Below are positions 51,417-61,090 of a DNA stretch of 61,631 bases, in pieces. The stretch lies in contig BAEM01000046.1 of assembly GCA_000314955.1 (NCBI GenBank), positions 1 to 61,631 on the forward strand, read 5' to 3'. Under the pieces are notes generated by a model. It was not told the DNA's origin. It ran no database searches and was given only the letters and a program-made list of their open reading frames with translations. The position numbers and the translations under genes are program-made. How positions within the stretch are numbered: position 1 is the first letter of the stretch; each line of letters begins with the position of its first letter. The stretch is from Paraglaciecola chathamensis S18K6 (GTDB lineage: Bacteria > Pseudomonadota > Gammaproteobacteria > Enterobacterales > Alteromonadaceae).

Positions 51417-52659
51417 CGCGTTACCAAGCTGGGATGTATTAACAAAGCATGCGGTATTTCCTAGCGGCAACCATGACGAAGTTGCGCGGCTAAATTTTCT
51501 CACTCACTTAAATGTACATTTAAGCAGCCAAATATTGCCTGGGGTGAAAACCGCGTATGATAAGCAAGTCAAGCCAGCCATTATCGCTCAAACAGGCAGC
51601 GAGCCCACCTCGCGCCATGATGTACGAAAGCACATGCTGAATAATGGTTATTTTCAGATGTGGAGTGCATTGCGCCGGAACACCATGGAAATGCGCCATC
51701 AAGCTGCTCGCTCACAAGTGTTAGGGCAAATTGAAAACATAGTTGAGAAGGTCGATAAAGCCTGTGAAGGCAACGCAAATATTCAGCTTGATAGCAGTGT
51801 TAGTATCCCGCCCAATGTGGGCTCGGTGGATATACATTGCCAACCTGGGTGTTATTACCAAGAGTACTTCGAGAACGACGTGACAGTGGCCGCCAGCTAC
51901 GATCTTGGTTTGTTTGTTACTACCGCCGGTTTATTGGGGGCGCTCAGTGATGGCGGAGGCCAAGGGATAGCGAACTGGCTCAAAACCCAACATCCAGACT
52001 TTTCTCCGAAACGAATTTTAGATATTGGTTGCACAGTAGGCCACAATGCTCTGCCGCTGGCGCAGCATTTCCCTGATGCTCAAGTGATAGCGGTGGATGT
52101 GGCGCGCCCAAGTTTACGCTATGCCCACGCTAGAGCGGCATCACTAGGTATCGAAAATATTCAGTTTGTACAAGCTAATGCAGAAGAATTAAGCCAATAC
52201 GATGACGGCTCATTCGATTTAATTACCACTTCGATGTTCTTACATGAACTGTCTCATCAATCATTGCCAAAAATTCTCAAAACCATTCACCGTTTGCTCG
52301 CAGACGGTGGGTTAAATTTGCATTTAGAACAGCCGCAATATGCTGGCATGGATGTATATCAACAGTTTATTCGAGATTGGGACACCTACTTTAACAACGA
52401 ACCTTATTGGGGGCCAATGCACGAACTAGATTTAGCTAAAGTCTTCGCTGAGTGTGGATTCGACCCTAGCGATTTGTTTGATGTGGGCGTGGTTTCCAAA
52501 GTCGACGAGAAAATCTTTGGTAAACCTAAATCGGATGGTGAGGACTACGGCCGCTCGCCAGTATGGAATGCGATAGGCTTGTGGAAAGGCCAAAGTGCAA
52601 ATAACGGTGCTAAAAAGAGCGCAAAGAAAAATGCGAATATGAGTGAGAATGCCGCATGA
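51406..52659 (+). CDS. Class I SAM-dependent methyltransferase
   Basis: The protein has 417 residues from the ATG at 51406, chosen because GGAGGTG lies 7 bases before it; an in-frame TTG at 51385 has no such site. A helical N-terminal region (1-190) without known motifs is followed by the SAM fold: motif I RILDIGCTVGHNALPLA, VIAVDVARPSLRYA, QANAEELSQYDDGSFDLITTSMFLHEL. It would methylate a small molecule. The long N terminus may bind the acceptor. It is followed by a small coiled-coil gene overlapping by 4 bp, so the three genes make an operon. Confidence 0.88.
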   Translation: MSSNALPSWDVLTKHAVFPSGNHDEVARLNFLTHLNVHLSSQILPGVKTAYDKQVKPAIIAQTGSEPTSRHDVRKHMLNNGYFQMWSALRRNTMEMRHQAARSQVLGQIENIVEKVDKACEGNANIQLDSSVSIPPNVGSVDIHCQPGCYYQEYFENDVTVAASYDLGLFVTTAGLLGALSDGGGQGIANWLKTQHPDFSPKRILDIGCTVGHNALPLAQHFPDAQVIAVDVARPSLRYAHARAASLGIENIQFVQANAEELSQYDDGSFDLITTSMFLHELSHQSLPKILKTIHRLLADGGLNLHLEQPQYAGMDVYQQFIRDWDTYFNNEPYWGPMHELDLAKVFAECGFDPSDLFDVGVVSKVDEKIFGKPKSDGEDYGRSPVWNAIGLWKGQSANNGAKKSAKKNANMSENAA

Positions 52660-53033
52660 GTGATACAAAAAAACACCTAAGTGACGCTGAAAAAGTTAAC
52701 TTGGCAGGCACCAAGGCCAAAGGTCAACGGCCGTACTTTTTAGCGCAAAAGCAAACTGAGCAAGCATTGTCAGTTGCTATGTCTTTGGCGATGGAATTGT
52801 CAGTCACCAAGGAGCGCTTGGCATCACTTGAGTGCCTATTGGCTGACAAGGGCATAATTGAAAAAGGTGAGTTTGATGGCTACCAACCTAGCAAGGATGA
52901 AGTGGCTAAACGCAGTCTGGAAACCCAAGCCTATCTGGCGCGAGTGCTGCGCATAATGCAGCAAGACAAGGAGGAGCTTGAAAGCAACGACCCAGATATG
53001 CAAACAGTGCAAGACGCGCTAACCAAGTGGTAA
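52656..53033 (+). CDS. Small helical hypothetical protein in methyltransferase operon
   Basis: This 125-aa protein is mainly helical and charged, with a probable coiled coil around residues 35-70 (ALSVAMSLAMELSVTKERLA) and another near the C terminus. There is no signal peptide. The start overlaps the methyltransferase stop as ATGA. Small helical partners of this sort often stabilise an enzyme or form part of its dimer interface. I do not recognise the family; the operon position is the only clue. Confidence 0.6.
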   Translation: MSDTKKHLSDAEKVNLAGTKAKGQRPYFLAQKQTEQALSVAMSLAMELSVTKERLASLECLLADKGIIEKGEFDGYQPSKDEVAKRSLETQAYLARVLRIMQQDKEELESNDPDMQTVQDALTKW

Positions 53034-53139
53034 TGTAAGACCAAACACCGCGAAACCGCGACGCTGCTACAAAGTGAACGGTTATATTGCTCGCAAAAAG
53101 ATACCGTATAAAAAGTCACACACAAAGTCGCACAAACCA

Positions 53140-53225
53140 CCTCTAGCTCGGTATTAGGCTAGGGGCGACTAAGCAAAACCTGTATGGCCAAATGTCGCCT
53201 ACAGGTTTCTGTGCTACAGCACCTT
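53140..53225 (+). other. Structured leader candidate in the 53034-53522 intergenic region
   Basis: Stems CCTCTAGC/GCTAGGGG (53140/53158, one mismatch), GGCGAC/GTCGCC (53164/53194) and AAACCTGTA/TACAGGTTT (53176/53200) overlap in an interleaved way. GTGCT-AC-AGCAC follows at 53211-53222. The last two long stems cannot form simply together: they would make a pseudoknot or switch. No known riboswitch motif is recognised. The rest of this 489-bp stretch shows no gene. Confidence 0.5.
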
Positions 53226-53522
53226 CCTAGGCTCCTGCCAATCATATACAATCCACGCCCATTTGGTATCGGGTTAAGGATTGCGCTGGTTTATTTGCGA
53301 GCCCTTACATTGCAAACCCGCAACTATAAATACGTGACTACAAATACGTATGACATATACCGAGCTACAAACCATTAATTATAAACCTGCAGCGATATAT
53401 TCTGCTGAATGCTTTCGGGTTAGGCACGAGTACGCCCGCTAAGGTTATTTTTGAAAGTACACAATAAGACATACAAACATGCACAACAAGACACACAACA
53501 TGCCGCAAAAAAAGGAAGAACA

Positions 53523-55421
53523 ATGATCCGCGCAGTAATAACAACGGCTATGTGTATAGCCTCTACCTTTTCACTCTCTTCATTCAGTGCGGTGGTTGTT
53601 GAAAAAAACTCGGAAAGACCGATAGAAAGCAACACCGAGAATGTCATCGAAAAGGACATCGAAAAAATCACGGTTGAGGGCGCAGCAACGGCGAATGAAT
53701 CACCGGTTGGCACCTTTAATTCGCCCATCTCAAATTTAGAATACGACCCTAGAGTCGATCTGCAATCTAGAAACATGGCTGAAGCACAAGCTGATATCAC
53801 CATCCGCGGTGGAATTTTTGAAAACACGGGCTTTAGTGTGGGAAGCGCTACCCTTATCGACCCACAAACTGGGCATTACGTTGCTGAAATGCCGATTGCC
53901 CCTGAAATGCTCAGCGCACCCGCTATTTTAACAGGGGTGGATAATTCACTTTATGGCGCTAATAGTTCAGTCGGCTCGGTTGCATTTAAATGGCGGCCAA
54001 TTCAAACGGCAGGCAGTGTTTCGTTAGGCATGGGTAACAATAACTTCAATATGCAACGAATTCACAACGCTGTTTCCTGGTCGGTGGATGATTCTTCCCA
54101 ATGGAAAGCCGGTATTGAAGGAGAGTACTCTCGCTCTGAAAGTGATGGAACGATAGATAATGGTGACCATCAATTTGAACGGGCCTCAGGGCGCATACAG
54201 CTGTTAAGTGACTCATCGCAAACCGACTTGTTTTTTGGCTATCAACAAAAGTTTTTTGGCTGGCCTAACCTGTATACCCCTTTCAATGTGAATGAAACAG
54301 AAGATTTAGAAACCCGTTTGTTGCTATTCAATCACCTGCAGCAATATGCTCAAGAAAGCACTTTTGAAGTGTCAGCTTATTACCGTCAGCAAAACGATCA
54401 TTATGTTTTTTCAAGAGAAAACCCAGAGAGCTTTCAAGCATTTCACGAAACTAAGGTAAAATCAGTCGCGGCATCAGGTCGCCATGGGCTTACTGAGAAA
54501 CTTGCGCTGAACTATGCCGTTCAATTCACAGCAGACGAGATTGAATCGACTAGTCTTGAAAACAACATTACTTCGCGAGATTACTACAAAGTAAGTTTGG
54601 TTCCTGAATACGCAATAGCCTTAAAAGACAATGAGCACATTACGTTTCGGGCAGGAGCCGCCTATGACGATACCAATCGCGATGATTCGAGCATATCGCT
54701 GATAAGCGATGTTGTTTGGCATAAAATAAACTCAGACAATTCAGCGCGCACGGTTAACTTGTCCTATTCAGAAGCCACGCAAGTAGCAGGGTATACCGCT
54801 ATTGGTGGAAGTACCTCAAGTGGGCTGTTTAGAAGCAATGATACGCTTGAGCGAGAAACCAGTAAAAACCTCGAATTGGGACTTTCTTTAGATGAAGCTA
54901 CATGGCGGGTAGACTCAGCTGTTTTCTACCGCTGGGATAACGAATTAACGGACTGGACCTACAGCTTCGACTCCACTTCTGCGCGGGTGGCGAATCCGGT
55001 AGATATTGAAACAATTGGTTTTGAGTTTATCGCCATTACGCGCATGGAAAACGCTGATTTTGTGACCAGCTATACCTATCTTGATAAATCTGAGGATTAT
55101 GGTGACGAGAACATAGACGCGAGCTTCTACGCGTTAAACTATCCACCTCATCGTTTTACGCTAGGAGTGATTTGGTATCCTGGCGAGGCGCTTGAATTAA
55201 GAGTCGACAATGAATGGCGTAAACAAGAAAAGAACCTGTTGCGAAACGGTGACGATAAAGCGTTTTTCACCCACATCACTCTGACTTATGCACCGCCTCA
55301 GGTTGAAGGTTTAGAGCTGGTACTGGCAGTCGATAATATGTGGGATGAATCCTTTGAGGAAATTCCCGGTACTCCGGGGCGTTCAGATCAATTATCAGCG
55401 ACTGTCAGCTATTTTTGGTAA
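53523..55421 (+). CDS. TonB-dependent receptor-like outer-membrane protein with short plug
   Basis: The protein has 632 residues from the ATG at 53523, which follows AGGAAG and begins a signal peptide (MIRAVITTAMCIAS, cut near SFSA); a TTG at 53451 would only add a polar extension. A TonB-box-like EKITVEGAA is followed by a plug region with ADITIRGGIFENTGF and DNSLYGANSSVGSVAF. The beta-barrel ends in SATVSYFW with a terminal Trp. The plug is shorter than in the receptor at 33851. It probably takes up a substrate for the neighbouring methyltransferase or PuuE-like operons. Confidence 0.85.
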   Translation: MIRAVITTAMCIASTFSLSSFSAVVVEKNSERPIESNTENVIEKDIEKITVEGAATANESPVGTFNSPISNLEYDPRVDLQSRNMAEAQADITIRGGIFENTGFSVGSATLIDPQTGHYVAEMPIAPEMLSAPAILTGVDNSLYGANSSVGSVAFKWRPIQTAGSVSLGMGNNNFNMQRIHNAVSWSVDDSSQWKAGIEGEYSRSESDGTIDNGDHQFERASGRIQLLSDSSQTDLFFGYQQKFFGWPNLYTPFNVNETEDLETRLLLFNHLQQYAQESTFEVSAYYRQQNDHYVFSRENPESFQAFHETKVKSVAASGRHGLTEKLALNYAVQFTADEIESTSLENNITSRDYYKVSLVPEYAIALKDNEHITFRAGAAYDDTNRDDSSISLISDVVWHKINSDNSARTVNLSYSEATQVAGYTAIGGSTSSGLFRSNDTLERETSKNLELGLSLDEATWRVDSAVFYRWDNELTDWTYSFDSTSARVANPVDIETIGFEFIAITRMENADFVTSYTYLDKSEDYGDENIDASFYALNYPPHRFTLGVIWYPGEALELRVDNEWRKQEKNLLRNGDDKAFFTHITLTYAPPQVEGLELVLAVDNMWDESFEEIPGTPGRSDQLSATVSYFW

Positions 55422-55496
55422 ATAAGAGTAGATAACCCACACTGGTCACTAACGCCTGGTTAGATGCGAGCGTGTGTCCATTGATGAGGATTGGCT

Positions 55497-55961
55497 GTGG
55501 TAAATAGAAACAACAGTAAAACGCAAGATCCCAAAACAGTAGCGATGAATCAACATCCTTCTTGCCTAACAGATTTTGTAGGTGCGTGGCAGCTTAGCAG
55601 ACAGATCCTACAACAACGCGGGGAAACGTTTTCGTTTGAAGGGCTGGCGAACTTTAGCTGGTCAGATTCAGAGTTGATTTACCATGAATCCGGTGTGGTA
55701 ACTGCGCCTGATGGGCGGGAGTTACAAGCGCAGCGCAGCTATTTTTGGCAGCAAACTGGCGGTAAATTGGCTGTTTTGTTTGATGATAGGCGTTTTTTTC
55801 ATTCTTTTAGTGCTGCTGACCCAAATGCACAACATCTGTGTGGTGACGATCATTATGTGGTGAATTATAACTTTGATCACTGGCCACTTTGGGAGTCTAC
55901 GTGGCAGGTAACTGGGCCAAGAAAAGACTACAAAATGATAAGTGTTTATCGTCGAAGTTAA
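55497..55961 (+). CDS. DUF6314 family protein
   Basis: The protein has 154 residues from the GTG at 55497, chosen because GAGGA lies 6 bases before it. The pattern fits DUF6314: FVGAWQLSRQILQQRG, LIYHESGVVT, AQRSYFWQQ, LAVLFDDRRFFHSF, and the ending WQVTGPRKDYKMISVYRR. The family is calycin-like and often found beside transporters or catabolic genes, with no known reaction. It is 75 bp after the TonB receptor gene and likely on the same transcript. Confidence 0.8.
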   Translation: MVNRNNSKTQDPKTVAMNQHPSCLTDFVGAWQLSRQILQQRGETFSFEGLANFSWSDSELIYHESGVVTAPDGRELQAQRSYFWQQTGGKLAVLFDDRRFFHSFSAADPNAQHLCGDDHYVVNYNFDHWPLWESTWQVTGPRKDYKMISVYRRS

Positions 55962-56045
55962 GCCAATTTATACCAATATGATCCACGGCGGTTAAATGAA
56001 TAGGCGTTTAAATAAGTGGACGTTTAAATGTCTTTCCCTCGTTCG

Positions 56046-56927
56046 TTAACTGTCGTTACTTGGCAATAATCGGGCATCTTTTTGACTGCGTTTTTGCGAT
56101 AACCACAGTGCGCCAGCAATAATCACCGCACCTAGTGCTAGGCGGCTAAAATCGGTATCTTTTTGCCACAAAAGTAGGTTAACGATCAGCCCAGCGGGTA
56201 TCAGTGCATTATTCATAATGGCTAGGGTACCGGCCGATACGCGCAATGCACCTTGATTCCAAAAGTAATAACCCATCCCAGATGCCACTATGCCCAGCCA
56301 CAACAGTACTCCCCATTGGCTTGTCGTTTGCGGTAACTGATCTGTGTTGCCAAACATAAAGAAGGCAGGTAAGGCCACAGCCAGCGCACCAAGGTAGAAC
56401 CAGGCAAATATATTGTGATTCGAAACGGATGGCTGGAATGTTGAGGCCAATTTGCGATAGCCAACTTGTCCTAGGGCAAAACATAGATTAGCCCCTTGTA
56501 CAATGAAAAAGCCTGTCCAGAAATTCTCACTGACGCCCTCAAAACGAATGATCGCTGCGCCGATAGTTGCAATCAGCGCGCAAAACATATGAAAAGGCGA
56601 GAAGCGTTTAAACAAGGCATCGTTGAGCATTGCCACGTAAAGGGGCGTGAAAATGGTAAACAACAGTACTTCAGGCACAGATAAATAAAGAAACGAGTGA
56701 TAAAAAAAGATATACATCATGCCCAGTTGAAGGGCGCCTAAAACTCCCAGAGCCAGTTTTTGCTTGAAAGTCAGCAGTGACACTTTTAGAAACGGCAGAA
56801 ACAACAAAGAAGCGAGCAATACTCGGGTAACTACGGCAAAGTAACTATCGACGGCACCCGCCAAATATTCACCAATGAGTGAAAACGAAAATGCCCATAA
56901 AACGGTGACAGCGACTAAATAAAACAC
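56046..56927 (-). CDS. EamA-type DMT transporter
   Basis: This 293-aa protein has about ten transmembrane helices arranged as two EamA repeats (about 1-130 and 145-280). It has the typical first-helix pattern TVLWAFSFSLIGEYL and the second-repeat end IAGALWLSQKRS. These are drug/metabolite exporters or amino-acid, purine and riboflavin-type transporters; the substrate cannot be told. It is convergent with the DUF6314 gene and has its own upstream region. Confidence 0.9.
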   Translation of the reverse strand: MFYLVAVTVLWAFSFSLIGEYLAGAVDSYFAVVTRVLLASLLFLPFLKVSLLTFKQKLALGVLGALQLGMMYIFFYHSFLYLSVPEVLLFTIFTPLYVAMLNDALFKRFSPFHMFCALIATIGAAIIRFEGVSENFWTGFFIVQGANLCFALGQVGYRKLASTFQPSVSNHNIFAWFYLGALAVALPAFFMFGNTDQLPQTTSQWGVLLWLGIVASGMGYYFWNQGALRVSAGTLAIMNNALIPAGLIVNLLLWQKDTDFSRLALGAVIIAGALWLSQKRSQKDARLLPSNDS

Positions 56928-57432
56928 GCGAGACTCTATTGCAAAGTGATGTGCGCGCTAAAGTATTGCATCGTACTTATTTAATCAAGGTTGGCGTTTT
57001 GTTTATGGGATGAAAAATCAGTTGTTAGCTGTGGCCTGCTAGCATAGAGCTAGCATACAGGTGCCTCGAGTGCATTTTACCTTTGCCAATCATGGACTAA
57101 GCCTCTGGCGTTATTAGTCAGTAATGTTGGGTGCAGAAGCGTACTAACGTATGCGCAAAATACACGCTGCCCTAGTTCTTGGCCGAGTACACTTATTCTT
57201 TGTTGGCCTTGGGCTAATTAAGGTCGCTCTTTTTAACGATGCTTTTTAACGTTGCGCTAAGGCGACGCGGGGCTAAAAGTGCGCGCAATATCCTTATTTT
57301 CTCCACAATGTTTGCTCTTTAACTTTAGTAAGGTGATTACCAATTTCCGTCGGGGTGACCGCCGTAGGCAAGGCTTATTCAGAACCTATGGATTAAAAAA
57401 TAATGACTAGGCCAATAAAGAGGATTGTTGTG
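56928..57432. other. Intergenic region before YHYH gene
   Basis: About 500 bp without a credible gene. It holds a short direct repeat GAGCTAGCATA/GCTAGCATAG near 57039-57058 and the AGAGG ribosome site for the next gene. I see no terminator or RNA motif. Confidence 0.45.
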
Positions 57433-58461
57433 ATGCGTAAAATAAGAAGTGCTGCTTTTGTTTCATTGAGTTTGGGTTTAGTCGCGTGTGGTGGAAGTGA
57501 TAATACGCAGCTTGACCAGAGCGCTGTTGATGAAATTATTGTTGAAGATGATACCAGCACCGAGCCCGTCACCGATGAAGAGATAGTGATTGACGTGGAT
57601 GCAACGCTATTTCTAACAGGGGAAAATGTCAGTGTAAACACAGTATCTTGCACGTTAGTTGATGGCAGTGACACCCTATGCTACGAAATCACTTCAAAGC
57701 ATATCGCATCAGAACATGACATGGGACCGTGGTGCCCTGAAACTATATATGACACCGCAGAGGATGGCGGCCTATGGTTCGATAAAGGTGAAATTAACGA
57801 TCTTGATGGTCCGTTTATCGCGAATTTAGCGACCTATTACGATGATCCGGGTTTCAAAATGTATGAAGACGACGGCAGTGTTCGTAGAATGGAAACCGCG
57901 CAAGAGTGCGCAGAAGGAGCAGATCCGAATATTGAAGACAAATATACTAATATGTGCGCGCAGTGCTTACCCGAGTGGGTGAGTGCTCAGGTTTCCTATC
58001 CCATTCCCATCACGCCGGTGAAACAAAGTGAGCCGGTCACATTAAGTGACGGACCTACCCTAGAGCAGGCCGGCGTAGAATATGGCCCCTCGGTTAGAGG
58101 ACTTGCATTTAACGGCGTACGCTTTGATCACCCAGCAGACATAGACATTATCCTAGCGGGCTATCAAATTGCCCCAGTTGACGATGCGGGCGGCCATGTA
58201 AACAACAGTTTAGGCTATCACTATCATGGCGATACCGGCATGACAACGCGTATTGCCCAATCGGATGATCACTCAGCAATGATTGGCTATGCATTAGATG
58301 GTTTTGGGCTATACGCAAAATTAGATGACGAGGGAAACGAAGCAGCGGAGCTTGATGAATGCCGAGGTCACACTGATGAAATACGTGGCTACCATTATCA
58401 TGTGTTGTCGCTGGAGAGTAATGAATTCCTGGATTGTTTCTACGGCGCATGGGCAGAGTAA
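57433..58461 (+). CDS. YHYH-domain lipoprotein
   Basis: The protein has 342 residues from the ATG at 57433; an ATG at 57403 would put ten polar residues before the signal. The lipobox LVAC is at about residues 16-19, followed by an acidic linker (DEIIVEDDTSTEPVTDEE). The C-terminal half is the YHYH domain: NNSLGYHYHGDTGMTTRIAQS, IGYALDGFGLYAKL, and a second GYHYHVL. The His-rich motifs probably bind metal. It has several Cys residues (WCPETIYD, CAQCLPEW) that may form disulfides. It is paired with the small secreted protein encoded next. Confidence 0.88.
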   Translation: MRKIRSAAFVSLSLGLVACGGSDNTQLDQSAVDEIIVEDDTSTEPVTDEEIVIDVDATLFLTGENVSVNTVSCTLVDGSDTLCYEITSKHIASEHDMGPWCPETIYDTAEDGGLWFDKGEINDLDGPFIANLATYYDDPGFKMYEDDGSVRRMETAQECAEGADPNIEDKYTNMCAQCLPEWVSAQVSYPIPITPVKQSEPVTLSDGPTLEQAGVEYGPSVRGLAFNGVRFDHPADIDIILAGYQIAPVDDAGGHVNNSLGYHYHGDTGMTTRIAQSDDHSAMIGYALDGFGLYAKLDDEGNEAAELDECRGHTDEIRGYHYHVLSLESNEFLDCFYGAWAE

Positions 58462-58463
58462 AC

Positions 58464-58970
58464 ATGGGCAACATTCGTATTCTAACCAGTAAGGTTGTCG
58501 TGTTTATTGCACTGATGTGTTGTTCAATCAGTGTTCATGCACATGGGTTTGATTATTCAGTGCTGCGACTAAGTATAATGTCAGAGCATACCTTGAGTTT
58601 AACCTTAACCTCATCATTAGATGCGTTTAGAAAGGAAGTCCGTCAGCACTTTTCAAAATCGCCTTACGCTACCCCTGAAGAATTTAACGAGCAACTGCTC
58701 GCGCATATAAAGAAAACACTCTTATTAACTGGGGAAAATAAACAAATCGCCTTAGGCGAGGGCGCGGTAACATTAGGGCATGAAACTTCTGTGGTGTTTC
58801 GCTCTATTACGTTGCCTAAAAATCTGCGGAAAATTACGCTAACCAACGGCGCGGTGAAAGACATATATAGACATACCACAAAGCTTATTGTGACTGCGGA
58901 GAGTACAGGAACACAGACGCACATTCTGAATAAATCTAACGGTTTTACCGCGACATTTTTTGTTGAGTAA
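58464..58970 (+). CDS. Small secreted protein paired with YHYH lipoprotein
   Basis: The protein has 168 residues from the ATG at 58464, 2 bp after the YHYH stop; a TTG at 58434 would overlap the upstream gene. Residues 1-28 form a signal peptide ending SVHAHG. The mature part begins with a His-Gly N terminus, then beta-rich segments (LRLSIMSEHTLSLTLTSSLD, TSVVFRSITLPKNLRKITLTN). I do not recognise a family. Co-expression with the YHYH protein and export suggest a periplasmic partner. Confidence 0.7.
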   Translation: MGNIRILTSKVVVFIALMCCSISVHAHGFDYSVLRLSIMSEHTLSLTLTSSLDAFRKEVRQHFSKSPYATPEEFNEQLLAHIKKTLLLTGENKQIALGEGAVTLGHETSVVFRSITLPKNLRKITLTNGAVKDIYRHTTKLIVTAESTGTQTHILNKSNGFTATFFVE

Positions 58971-59503
58971 GCCAGTTAACATGCGTATTTCGAATGATTA
59001 GCTACTTGGCGTATATAGCTTACTGTTTACTACGCTAGCGTTTGCTGAGTTGTTGTTTACTAAGTTAGCACTCTTTTTATTAACGCCATTCTGCGTTAAT
59101 AAATCCTCACTCAGCGAGAATGTAATAGGGCTTAAACAAGGCGTTTGACTGAATCAATAGTTGTACTTTTTCGAAGTCGTGCATGGCGGTGTAAGCCTTC
59201 TTAAAACACGCCTGAAAGGAATGCCCCAGCTGCATTTTCACAGCGCTCTAAGTATTTAAAAGGGAACAACCATTTCTGCACTTCGACGTGTTGTTCAAAA
59301 GCCGCTGCCTGCATTCTGAGAGGGCACTTCATCAAGCGAATTGCGATAAGAGTAAAGGCAAAACCTAGTACTAATAGGCGGGGGTCTCAGTAGGTACAAC
59401 CGTGTTCAAATTGCCAAAGTGGGTGTTTGAGCCATTGTGCTTTTTTGACTAGGGCCGAAAAGTAATTCAGCCCGTTTTATTCTTAGGTTATATCGAGCGC
59501 TTT
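58971..59503. other. Intergenic region with one strong hairpin
   Basis: No credible gene over about 530 bp. TTATTAACGC (59077-59086) and GCGTTAATAA (59093-59102) form a perfect 10-bp stem around CATTCT. No T run follows it in the sense of either neighbour, so it is not a standard terminator. Confidence 0.5.
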
Positions 59504-60418
59504 TTAGTAAACCGAAGGTTCCCCTGGTGGGCGCGTTTTAAAACGCCGATGTACCCACATGTACTGGTCTGGCTGTTGTCTGATCGCGTGTTCTATCATT
59601 TGGTTAATAATACTTGCATCGGTTACATCGTCACCGCTTGGGAACTCATCCTCTGGAACAGCAAATGTTATATGATAATGGTTGGTATCCAGATCTCGCT
59701 TATGGGCAACGAACACGGGTTTGGCCTTGCCCAGCTTCATGAGTTTACTGGCTGAGGTTACCGTGGCTGCTGGGATGTCGAAAAAGGGGGCAAACACTGA
59801 GTTTTTGATCCCGTGATCCTGATCCGGTGAAAACCACACCACACGCCCATCACGTAACTTACGAATAATTTCACGCATGTCAGAGCGTTCGAGCACATTT
59901 TTAAATACGCGCTTTCTGCCTTCGGTGATGACGTGTTCAAAAACGGCATCGTTATTTTTTCGGTAGATAACGTCCATATCCGCGACCAAATTCACCATCA
60001 GGCCAGCGAGGTCCAGGTGGGTATAATGCCCACCGATCAAGAGCACACCTTGGCCGTTTTCTGTCGCTTTTTTCAGTACATCTAAGCCGTGCACCGTAAA
60101 ACGTTTACGTAAAGATTCCGGGTTCGCCCACCACGCCCAAGCAATTTCAAAAAAACCGATACCGTTGGACACGAAAATGTCTTTGACTAACTGGGTTTGT
60201 TCAGCGGCGCTCTTCTGTGGAAAACACAACGCAATGTTGGTAGCGGTAATATGACGACGGCGCTTAAAAAAACGATAGCCAAACCTGCCAAACGCACCGC
60301 CTGCTAACATTTTTACTTTAAAAGGGAGTAAGGCAATTATTCGAAGAATAAGGACAGCCAACCAACTGGCCCAGTGACGTGGATGTAGAAGAGATTTTGA
60401 CATGAAGTGGTAAGCCAT
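59504..60418 (-). CDS. Lipid A acyltransferase (LpxL/LpxM family)
   Basis: This 304-aa protein has an N-terminal membrane segment (WLAVLILRIIALLPF) and the H-x4-D catalytic motif in GGHYTHLDLAG, followed by VIYRKNNDAVFE and the VVWFSPDQDHG block typical of lauroyl/myristoyl acyltransferases. It transfers a secondary acyl chain onto Kdo2-lipid A at the inner membrane. In-frame Met 6 (60403) is another possible start; neither has a strong ribosome site. It is a housekeeping-type gene with no clear link to its neighbours. Confidence 0.92.
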   Translation of the reverse strand: MAYHFMSKSLLHPRHWASWLAVLILRIIALLPFKVKMLAGGAFGRFGYRFFKRRRHITATNIALCFPQKSAAEQTQLVKDIFVSNGIGFFEIAWAWWANPESLRKRFTVHGLDVLKKATENGQGVLLIGGHYTHLDLAGLMVNLVADMDVIYRKNNDAVFEHVITEGRKRVFKNVLERSDMREIIRKLRDGRVVWFSPDQDHGIKNSVFAPFFDIPAATVTSASKLMKLGKAKPVFVAHKRDLDTNHYHITFAVPEDEFPSGDDVTDASIINQMIEHAIRQQPDQYMWVHRRFKTRPPGEPSVY

Positions 60419-60637
60419 CCGAAAAATATTAAATTACGTTGCGCGTAGAGCAGGGAATATAACAAAAATGTGTTTTTATAGGCACACATAGGCGAGATTA
60501 TTTTTCTAATTTTGCATGCCAAGTCTAAACATCAAGCAAATCCACGCGAGAAAGCACCATCACCGCGTCGCTGGAATACCTCTTGCTAAGCCACAGTTAT
60601 AAACTGAAAAATTACGAATAGAAGAGGGGGATTCATA

Positions 60638-61090
60638 ATGCATGTTCAGTCAAACTCGGCGTTAGCACCACTCAACGAGAATACACGTCTTAGCATCTCA
60701 GGCAATGAATTGCCAAGTAGCGGCAACAAAGCGGATCAACACTCCCCAGCGCATCAAACCAAAAGCGAGCAAGGCTCTGGCGATGTTTACGATTTCACCA
60801 ACATGTCACGCCGAGAATATAATCAATTGGTTAAAGCGGGAGAAGTTCCGCTTGGTTACGTTGTGCTGCCCGCGGATGGTATTGATCTCACATCAAACAC
60901 CAAGGCGCAGATGGAAGCCGTGCAGGATGAAAAAATAAACTTCATCGATTATTACCAAAATAGAATTTCCTATCGAGAAAGCACGGGTCAATCAACGGAA
61001 AACTTCCGTGATGTGCTGTCCGACTTACAAAAGTTGCAAGGTAAGGAGGTGAATCCAGCGCTTAGCAAAGGCGTAAATACCTACGCTTAG
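60638..61090 (+). CDS. Conserved hypothetical protein
   Basis: I do not recognise this 150-aa soluble protein. The first 50 residues are polar and low in structure (Ser, Asn, Gln-rich). The conserved-looking part is YDFTNMSRREYNQLVKAGEVPLG, then ADGIDL and a helical C terminus with Tyr, Asp and Arg. No signal peptide or membrane helix is visible. AGAGGGGG lies 11 bases before the ATG. It is isolated between intergenic regions. Confidence 0.65.
   Translation: MHVQSNSALAPLNENTRLSISGNELPSSGNKADQHSPAHQTKSEQGSGDVYDFTNMSRREYNQLVKAGEVPLGYVVLPADGIDLTSNTKAQMEAVQDEKINFIDYYQNRISYRESTGQSTENFRDVLSDLQKLQGKEVNPALSKGVNTYA

Noticed and set aside
59077-59102. Terminator for the acyltransferase gene
   Set aside because: The hairpin is about 400 bp beyond the stop codon and has an A run, not a T run, after it in that direction.
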